A stretch of 64,000 nucleotides of DNA, taken from Melampsora larici-populina 98AG31 (taxonomy: Eukaryota > Basidiomycota > Pucciniomycetes > Pucciniales > Melampsoraceae). The position numbers and the translations under genes are program-made. The stretch covers positions 1,003,813 through 1,067,812 of the forward strand of contig NW_006768782.1 in NCBI RefSeq assembly GCF_000204055.1, in the 5' to 3' direction. This document shows, piece by piece, positions 55,975 through 64,000 of this stretch (position 1 is its first letter; each line of letters begins with the position of its first letter). The notes under the pieces were generated by a model. It saw only the letters and a list, made by a program, of their open reading frames with translations, was not told the DNA's origin and did not search any database.

Positions 55975-56814
55975 TCAATTTATGCAAATGCCAAAGAACA
56001 ATCCTGGACAGACTCCTTTCGAAAAAAATAAATATAAATCACCCTCGGTGTGCGTGTGTACTTACTATCAATCAAATCAAATCAAGTCAAAATGTTCGTA
56101 AATCAATTGATACAACTTGTTGTTTGGAGATCCAAAACAGAGAGAGATATGGTAAGTAGAAAAGATCTCGGCAAAAAAAAAGGTTACAATAAATTAGATG
56201 TTCTTGAAAGGGGTTCAAATTGAATCTGATGTGATTATTTATAGAGAGCAAGGAACCAAAAGTCCATCAAGATAGATGAAGGAATGGATTAGTAGTTGAT
56301 ATTGATATTGATATTGGATGATGATGATGATGAATAGAAAAAACGAATTAAAAGAAATGGCTTAAAAGTTGAAAGCACTTAAATGAAATTAAAAATCCTA
56401 GAATGAAAGTACAATCAGTTATGCACTAACCAAACTGATTCACCGGTGAACTGATTTTCTGAAGTTTGAAGCTTGAAGCTGAGGAATTCGTAAATGAAAA
56501 TGTGATTCGTCGTATGGGTCAAAGAAAGATTACAATATCTTCTTTGGTCAAGTTAGTCAAACTATTTAATGATCTCTTTGAATTTATATCGTTTCAATCA
56601 ATGGTCTGTGCTAAACAAAACCATCGAGATCTCAATCATCTTGGATTTCAGTTTTCTTTTCTTTCTTCCTTGGTCTTTTCTTTCTCAAATCATTCACGTC
56701 GTAAGGTTTCTCCTTTCATTTTTTTAATTCGATCATTTTGTAAATAATTGGTATGTACACTGAAATTGAAATCCACTCTCAACTTTGGTGATATCTACTA
56801 CATAAATGTGGGAG
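55975..56814. other. Upstream region of the DENN gene
   Basis: Contains a GATATT/GATGAT microsatellite (about 56298-56334). The frame 56466-56747 on the plus strand has no recognisable features. No other gene seen. Confidence 0.4.
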
Positions 56815-57420
56815 CTAGATGGTCTGTTTGGTCTTAGAATCAAAGGGACACAAAGTAGAATGCATCGTGCCAGGCATTGGTTTGGCTGTAAATTTAGATT
56901 TTCCGGGCAGAACAAACAGCCGTATCCTAAACTTTTCCAAGTCCCACGCTGCTTCTCGCACGCGTCGAACACAGGGAGGGACGTCTTGTTGACAACATGG
57001 CACCTCATGGCACGCTTTTAGCCTGTGAAGGGATTCGGGAATGAGTTTTTGCAGGAGAAATCTAAAAATATACAGGTCAAAACCCTTTATTCTTTGGTTT
57101 CCTAGGTAAGTTTTTTGATGGCAGAGAGGGGAACAAAAAGTCCACATGGTTCACAAAGATTCATAGATAGATAAAAGAATTCTATAAGGAATGAAACTTT
57201 CTGCAGGCAAACTTGATTCCCCTCACAGGCTCACAGGCAAAAGCGTGTGTCATTGACATACACAAGTCCCTCGCTGCGCTCGAAGGATGCAAGAAGCAGC
57301 ATAGGACATGGGGAAATATCATCCATGGTACTTCCGGATACCAAACAGAAGATGCTAGGCCAAAAGATTGTAGAATTAAAACATACCAAACAAACAACAC
57401 CCTCTCTGACCCGCCTATGA
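56815..57420. repeat. Large diverged inverted repeat (foldback element)
   Basis: Arms of roughly 240 bp face each other around 57060-57185. Matching words include GCTGCTTCTCGCA (left) against the inverse of TGCAAGAAGCAGC (right), GGGAGGGACGTCTTGT against the inverse of ACACAAGTCCCTCGC, and TCTGTTTGGT against the inverse of ACCAAACAGA. Diverged, so old. Frames in it on both strands are consequences of the repeat. Confidence 0.6.
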
Positions 57421-57485
57421 ACAAGACTGTAGCATAAAGAGTGGTGAAGTAGGGAGGAACCAATAATGATGACATGTTTGACAGT

Positions 57486-57843
57486 TATATACATTTCCTG
57501 ATCTGGCCAATATTTTGTACTATCCAAATGCTTGTTTTGGGTTTTCCTAAAGGTCCGTCTTGTTTAGAAAGCCACTTGCAACATATAGCTCAAGAAACCT
57601 TTCATAATACGCCTGACTTAAAGCATATCATCTTTATTGTAATGGAGGGTTCCAAAGCCACTGTTGACTTGAGACTAGTTGAAGCTCTCAAGTCTCATGG
57701 GATCCATTGTCATTTAGAGTTTGAATTCAAGCCTGAAGAATTAATGGTATGTAAAAATCAATTCTCCAGAGTGTACTTCATCTGACTTGATTCACTTTGA
57801 TCACCAGGAACTCAATCTGAAGCTCAATGGTCCAATGAAGTGA
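57486..57843 (+). pseudogene. Truncated F-box-like paralogue (C-terminal end only)
   Basis: Exon pieces 57486-57747 and 57808-57843 match the last part of the gene at 59230-60653: HFLIWPIFCTIQMLVLGF, HNTPDLKHIIFIV, VDLRLVEALKSHGIHCHLE, EELM at a GTATGT donor, then ELNLKLNGPMK and stop. The intron position is conserved. Similarity also continues downstream (to about 58060). The 5' part is missing; the break lies near the inverted repeat 56815-57420. Confidence 0.82.
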
Positions 57844-59229
57844 TAAATTCATCTTGTCACGGATTTTTCAAAGACCAATAATATTGGTGCCCACGGATAA
57901 TCCTCTCAAAACAACAGGACAATGCAAATGACTAAGACTGGATGGATTTTGCTTTTATTTTAAGATTGTATGCAACTTTTGAGATTGTAAGGGATAAGTC
58001 TGTACATTGTAAGAACATAACTCAACCTGAAATATTTTTTCGTATCATGATTGTAGACTAGACTAATGTATATTAAAAAACTTTTGATGAGTGTAAAAAA
58101 CTGCCTTTGAAAACCAATCTTGACCACTACTTTACCAAACTAACCAGATTGCAATCAGAAGCAAGATAAAATCAATAGCACCGTGAGTTTGCTCCATTAA
58201 TATTCATCTTTGTTATAAATTTGAAAATGGGGATCTATTCAAGTCTTGGAGATCAAAGGTTTCCCCTCATCTATGCATCAAGACATCACCCCAGGATCAT
58301 TAACCAACTTATATTAATTGATCTTTCTCAACTTAAGGTGTTGGCAAAGTATATTTATAAGTTTTGTTAAGTCCAGGAATTCAAGAGCTCAAGATAGAAG
58401 ATTGTTAACTTTCATAGGAGGGCGATCCTTTTGCAACTAAATATGGGACAAGCTCAAAATTATCCGCTTGGAAGATGTGAAACTTGCAATAAATCTTCAA
58501 GGGTTCACGTTTTTCTTCATACAATGATTCTTCTTGCAATTCAGAATGAATTGGGATAATATGGACGATCTTCATAAAACAAAAGACAGACACTTTTCTG
58601 AAGATCATAGTGATGACAAGTGATAATGAAGCCTGAGCGCAAGCAGGTAATTTGAAGCAAAAGATAAGAAAAGAAGATGAGGGTAAATAGCGGTGAATGG
58701 ATTGTTTGATTCCATTGTTTTGAATTTTTTTTGCCTAACAAAGCCTTCTCCGCGCCCTTGAACGGGGGCTGATTACTAATTGTCAATGTCCGGAGTGAGC
58801 ACCCAGAACAGTGCTAAATGCTGACTTCCTATCTATTCCATCATAATTTGAGGTGTTTTGGTAAGTTGGAAAAGAGAACTCAGGTCAAATCCTCTTTGCT
58901 AAATACCCTGTACCTTTCCCCCCCAGAGACTGGTGTTTCCGATAAATAATGGTGTATTCAAGATGCATGAAGTGGCCTACAGAAGTGTCCAGAAGTGAGA
59001 TCCAGAAGTTATGGGACTGAGCTTATTAAGCATAAGCTTAGCAAGACTATGTAGGGGTGGGAAGAGGGCATGTGAACTTCAAAGTGTTCTCAATACTGAC
59101 AATAGTTGATAAGTGTATCTGAACTCCGGACGCGCAAAAGCTTCAGAAGCCTCTGCGTGTTGGTCACTTCTGTAGGTCACTCCACAAATCAATTCCCAAT
59201 TGAACACAGTGGGTCTTTATTTTCCAATC
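57844..59229. other. Intergenic between the F-box-like copies
   Basis: 57844-58290 resembles 60654-61030 (shared words TTTTAAGATT, GATAAGTC, GATTGTAAG, TTGTAGACTA), part of the same segmental duplication. No gene in 58300-59229; a short perfect-looking repeat of GTCACTTCTGTAGG/CCTACAGAAGTG words flanks 58975-59175. Confidence 0.5.
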
Positions 59230-60653
59230 ATGCACAAATCATCAGAGCAAGAATTCACTGCCCCTAAAAAGCTGTGGCTGCCATTCGAGATAGTCTCTCA
59301 AATTATCAACGAATATGTCTCCAAATTGACGTATTCTCGAAATGAAGACATCGATCTTGCTTCAGACCCATGTCTTGACCACAAATCAAGAACTGAACTG
59401 CTCAGCCTTCGATTAGTTTCGAAACTTGGTCAGAAGGCTATAATTCCATTTGCTTTTCATACTATCCGACTTCGTTCTTCCACAGCGGTTCAAGTCATTC
59501 TCGACAATTGGTCAAAGATTCAGGCTCCTGATTGTCCTTGTCCGGTAAAACGTCTTATAATTCAAGATCTGATCTACATAGGTCCTAACGATTATATGAG
59601 CTTGAAGAAAGGTGATCTGCAAATTTACTTCAACAACTATATGCAGAACAGTTTCTGAAAGAATCCCTTTTATCAATCATCTATTTTATCAATCATCTAC
59701 AGGTCGTCGAAGACAATATCCTATCTTTGTGGATCAGGCAGCAAAATTAATCGAGTTAATTGGTGAAAACTTAAACGAGTTGAAATTGTTCTTTATCGAT
59801 TCTTTCGGGATTTCTCCAAGCTTAGTTGAGGCTGCAAAACGCATTACAAATCTAAGAAAGTTGAGCTTACTAGACCTACAGTGCACTACAAGAGATTGGG
59901 CCTACGATCCGCTATTGTTATCCGATTTCTTTCTGGCTATGCCCAGGCTCGAAGCGCTCACCCTGCTAAAAGTTGATGTAATCATATTGCCAATGAATCC
60001 ACCAGCCTTATCAAACTTACGATATCTCAACTTTGGATACTTTGATAGTAACCGGGATGCAATCACTCACATCTGTCAAACGGCGAAAGATAGTCTGAAG
60101 ATCATCAATTTTCGCGGACAGATCCGAGAGCCCGGACGGGTTTTTGGTCCAATTGTCAACACACTTGAAGGTCTTATCACTCGCGCAGTTACCGTTGATA
60201 TCCCAGAGTCTCCCATCGATATGAATTTTCCAAAACTTCGTCTTTTACGCACTCGGTTGTGTCATGATCCCCATGCTTATGGCATGTTTATCAGACATGA
60301 ACATTTCCTGATCTGGCCAATCTTTCGTACCATCCGAACACTTGTTTTGGATTCTTATGGAGGTCCAGCTTATCTAGCAAGCCACTTGCGATACTCAGGG
60401 GAAGATCCCTTTCGCAATACGCCTAACTTGAGACATATCATCTTTGTTTTGACGCTCAACGCTACCAAAGTTGACTTGAGACTACTTGGTCAAGCTCTCT
60501 CCTCTCACGGGATTCAATGTCATATCAAGCCTGAATCAACGCCTGAAGAATTAATGGTAAGTAACGATTAAATCTTCATAGTGTAGTTCATATGAGTTGA
60601 TATACTTTGGTCAACAGGAACTTGATTTGAAGCTCAATGGGCCAGTGAAATGA
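59230..60653 (+). CDS. F-box-like/LRR protein (3 exons, 423 aa)
   Basis: Exons 59230-59611, 59703-60556 and 60618-60653 join with GT-AG borders in phase (1272 bases). The N-terminus has LWLPFEIVSQIINEYV and LLSLRLVSKLGQKAIIPFAF, the L-P-x-E-I ... L-R-L-V-S pattern of F-box proteins, which link substrates to SCF ubiquitin ligase via Skp1. The middle has spaced Leu repeats typical of LRR substrate-binding arms (LIGENLNELKLFFIDSFG; ITNLRKLSLLDLQ; MPRLEALTLLKVDV; LSNLRYLNFGYFD). It ends HGIQCHIKPE and LDLKLNGPVK. ATG at 59230 is the first real start in phase. A truncated copy lies 2.8 kb upstream, so the family is duplicating locally. F-box identity is by motif; the substrate is unknown. Confidence 0.8.
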
Positions 60654-62627
60654 ATGGATTTTTTCGTCATAACATCCACAAAGGTCAATGACATTGGTAT
60701 CTAGGGATGGCCATTTGAACACAAGAAATGGAGTGAAAAGTGATACATGATGAACTTTGCCTGTATTTTAAGATTTGAAACTGTTGAGATTTATGGTGAT
60801 AAGTCAATAGATTGTAAGAAACTAATTCAAGTTGAGATCTTTAAAGTACCATGTTTGTAGACTACACTTCTCAATGTAAAAAAGCTGTTAATGTGTGAAT
60901 CTAACAACCTGTCTTAGAAAACAATTCTTTACCATTGCTCTACAAAACAAACTAGATTGCAATCAAAGGTGAATTTCCACTTTGACTCTGATCAACTTAT
61001 TCCCTTGAGAAATTCAAAATCATGAGGTCCCTCTTCAATGTGGGTCATGGAACAGAGAATTATAATTGGTGACATAGTCTACGTAAAGACTCAAGAGATT
61101 GGACAAGAACATGATTTATTAAATTGGACAGCTTGTTTGATCCAATATACCTTGCAAGATGTTTGAAGTCTCTTTCAGGAATGTCCAATCATACTTTGAG
61201 CTTACAATCCTTGCATCTGGGATCCTTCCTCTACATTGAGACACCAATCTTAAAAGCCCATCAACCGGTCACCCAAATCTTGGGTGAAAATGTATGCATT
61301 GCAAGAAAGGTAATACTAATAGTAAGGTCAAACAGCGGCGTGAAATCAGTTTAATCATTATCAATTCCTGACATTTCATGGTATTATGATTTTTGTATAG
61401 TCAATTGGTAAGTGACCACCCTCAGAGTTTATCAAGCGCAACTGCTGAACATGGAACAATTGGAGACAAACTGGCCAGAAGGAATCCAAAATGATTGATG
61501 TATCAGCACATGAGTGCAGTCAGCAGAGTAGGTTTTATTCATACATATACACCTAGACAGAGGATATGTGCTCGTCTTGACTCTTTACAGTCGCAATAAG
61601 GTCTTGAGGGTCTGCTGATTCCTGAAAGCTTTCTGTCTTTTTGACTGTTTTTGATCACAAGGTCATCTCGACCCAGTTTTCTGAACCCGATGGACTATGT
61701 ATGCGCGGCTTTCAAACAAGAAGAAGTAAACAGCCAAAAATCACGAATTCTCAGTTTGTTCTGATTTGAGATTCCTTGAGACTGCTCGAGGTTGGTCAGG
61801 AGCTCGTCCCACCTTTCAAAGTTAAGTGAAGAATTTGCAACCTGGTGGTTGTCTCCATTAAAGATGTGAAGTCAGGTGTATTTTTGCAAGTTATATGGCG
61901 AAGATAGTCTGGGCACCTTGCTGCTGGACATTTCTGAGGACTGATAAGTGAGGTAAATCAGGAAGAAGGAGAATAATAAATGTCAGGATAGACATCAGTA
62001 TTTGTCTTCATACGGGAAAGGTTTCCTCCAACCCTATGTCTGAGTGTGCATCATAGTGATTCAGCTTTTCTTTCTTGCTTCACATCAACCATGGATCAGC
62101 TGTCTTCCTTTTATCTTACCAAGTCATGATATTGCATGATAGCAATCATCACTTCAGATTCTGTTTTGGTCTTCTTCATCAAGACGATGGTGTCTGTCTT
62201 TCTTGTCTCGTTGACCCCCTTGAATCTTGCCAACCAAGCTCATAAATCACCAAGTCCTAGGTTACGGTTAGTGATCAGACGAGCTCACCATGACCACTAA
62301 AGCTTGATGACCGGCACTTAAGTGTTAGGGTATAGTCCGGTTTGTACTTTGGACGGCCGTTGCTGGGCATTATAAACTTCCCCTGCCCCTTGAACGAAAC
62401 ATCACCTCAAACGGTTTCCAAAAATGTATCACTCTCAAGTTCAACAACTACAACATAGCCACCACGTCGTAATCTAACTTTCAATCGATCCAACTTTCAA
62501 CCTTTGAACTTTGAACTTATCAACTTCCGAGAACAAACGAACGATCAAATCGAACGTCATTCTAGACCATCTGTTCTAGATATCAGTTGTACTCAACTTT
62601 GGTACTCCGCGTATTCGTATTTCGAAG
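60654..62627. other. Intergenic and USP upstream region
   Basis: 60654-61030 is duplicated at 57844-58290. A 76-codon frame at 61124-61354 looks like a short LRR-style remnant (SLSGMSNHTLSLQSLHLGSF) and may be another F-box family relic. 61370-62400 shows nothing recognisable. 62400-62627 is the USP promoter/5' leader, with pyrimidine-rich stretches and CAACTTTC/AACTTTGAAC words before the ATG. Confidence 0.4.
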
Positions 62628-63909
62628 ATGTCATTAACACCTGAGCCTCGATCTAGTCATTCGGATCAATTAACATTCAATCCTTCAGATGAACCATCAC
62701 CTCTTTCTGCCACATCAAATCATGGAACTCTTCGATCCGCATTAAAACCTTCATCATATTTACCAGACCCATCACAATCAAGACCAAGTTTACCTACAAG
62801 TGATGTACCAAGCAAGGAACTTTCGAAACTCAACTTACTTGAACCTTCACCCATCACACCTATCATCCCAAGACCCAAGTTAAACAGAGCTCATTCAAGT
62901 ACCGAAGATTTACCACCAGGATATCAACGTCGAGTAGGATTTTCAACTCTTGATACGGAAGAACCTACTAAAGGAGGTGGAACTGGTGCAGAATATAGTT
63001 TTACTTTACAAGCTAAAAGTTCAAAGTATTGTCCTGGTCGTGATTCTCGTTGTTTTTTAGTCGCTACGGATGGTGAAGAATATTCAATACAAGCTTTAGA
63101 TTGGTTAATGGGTTCATTGGTTGAGGTAAGAATCATCTTTTTAAATGATACATTCTATTCAATGAGAATCTAAGTTGAATGGGTTTGGTTGGGTTCTTTT
63201 GATAGAATGGAGATGAAGTGGTTGTACTACGAGTCATCGAACCTGGTAGTTCAGCCCATAGACAATTCATGGCTGAGAATGAAGAAACCACTAAATCAGA
63301 AGCTCAAGATGTTTTGTTTCATGTCTTGACCAAGAATGATAGACAAATCAATGTGACTGTAGAATTTGTGATCGGGCCACCTATCAAGACCATTCAACGG
63401 TAAGATTGATTTCTTTCATCTTATCTTTTAATCTATAGAACTCACATTAATTTGACACTTTCGGAATCGTATATCGATACTAGAATGCTTGAAGTTTATA
63501 AGCCAGACTCTTTAGTGGTCGGAACACGTGGTCGCTCAACATCAGCGTGGCAAAAGGCTTTTTCACTCGGTTCTACCAGTCAATATCTTGTAGCTAGATC
63601 TCCAGTGGTAAGTACTTCCTATCATCTAACATATATATGCTTCTTGCATCATACTTACCATTGGGTTGGAATTCAATGTAGCCCGTGATCGTAGTAAGAC
63701 CACAACGTAAAGTAGAAAAATCAAAAGAAGCCAGAGCAAAAGATCCTAAAAGAAGATCATATCAAGCTTTATTTAATCCATCTTCTAAACCGATTAGTGA
63801 AAGATTACCTACAAATTATGAAAGTCAACAAAATTCAGATGCAGAACAAGAACAAGAAGAAGGAGAAGGAACACTTGAATTAAGAAGAGAAAAAACTAAT
63901 CCATTTTAA
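62628..63909 (+). CDS. Universal stress protein (UspA-domain) family (4 exons, 362 aa)
   Basis: Exons 62628-63125, 63206-63399, 63439-63607 and 63682-63909 join in phase (1089 bases). Residues 1-130 are Ser/Pro-rich and disordered. The UspA fold runs from about 137 to 290: SRCFLVATDGEEYSIQALDW (first strand and Asp-Gly loop), DEVVVLRVIEPGS, VTVEFVIG, then the nucleotide-binding signature KPDSLVVGTRGRS ... LGSTSQYL and PVIVVRP. The G-x2-G to G-S spacing is longer than the classic nine, as seen in fungal members. The Lys/Arg/Glu-rich tail is likely disordered. Such proteins bind ATP/AMP and respond to stress; the specific role is unknown. ATG chosen as the only start of the open exon. Confidence 0.9.
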
Positions 63910-64000
63910 ATTTGATTGATTCTTTATTTTTTGATTTTTGGTTATGTTTGATTTTTGGTTATGTTTGATTTTTGGTTATGTTTGATTTGGGTTTTTCTGT

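Noticed and set aside
57182..57527. Minus-strand hydrophobic frames around 56733-57527
   Set aside because: They run through both arms of an inverted repeat, so the frames mirror each other; no coding signal.
1..64000. tRNA or rRNA genes
   Set aside because: No stretch with a convincing tRNA B-box plus cloverleaf or rRNA core sequence was recognised by eye on either strand.

Overview
The window looks like a fungal chromosome segment, most likely a rust fungus (Pucciniales). The reasons are: genes with many short GT-AG introns, basidiomycete-type VPS18, DENN and universal stress proteins, a fungal F-box-like/LRR duplication, and very dense nested transposons. The species assignment is inference. 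No rRNA, tRNA or CRISPR array was found.

Left part (1-21000). A fragment of a flavocytochrome b2 gene lies at 254-560. A Gypsy LTR retrotransposon (called Gypsy-1; minus strand, chromodomain type) spans 1139-20988, with 180-bp LTRs and a 5-bp target duplication CCCTC on both sides. Its integrase gene is split by a 12.9-kb tyrosine-recombinase retrotransposon of the Ngaro/PAT type at 2306-15184, recognised by its split direct repeats A1 ... B1-A2-B2. That element encodes two Gag-like ORFs, an RT-RNase H with spliceosomal introns, and an intact tyrosine recombinase. Between the recombinase and B1 it holds 6.5 kb of unusual DNA, including a decayed COG4-like gene fragment. A 673-bp TIR element sits in the 5' LTR of Gypsy-1, and the empty site is preserved in the 3' LTR.

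Middle (21000-39900). A roughly 3.2-kb tandem duplication carries two copies of an unrecognised gene of about 650 codons, each broken by different TGA codons. Retroelement debris follows, then VPS18 (HOPS/CORVET subunit, seven exons, 28577-32792). A foldback-element zone at 33.8-39.3 kb has at least five inverted-repeat elements, two with clear 8-bp target duplications. A small six-exon DUF7721/beta-flanking-type gene lies at 37489-38538 on the minus strand.

Right part (39900-64000). A second Gypsy element (Gypsy-2, plus strand, 39905-46858) has LTRs about 98% identical but a frame broken in several places. Then come a nine-exon, roughly 1864-residue DENN-domain protein (minus strand, 49101-55974), a diverged inverted repeat, an F-box-like gene with a truncated paralogue upstream, and a universal stress protein gene at the end.

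The host genes (VPS18, DUF7721-type, DENN, F-box-like, USP) have introns that keep the reading frame in phase at every junction and appear functional. They do not form an operon-like unit. VPS18 and the DENN protein both act in membrane traffic, but their proximity is probably chance. The most unusual object is the Ngaro-type element with introns and captured or engulfed host-like DNA, nested in a young Gypsy element.
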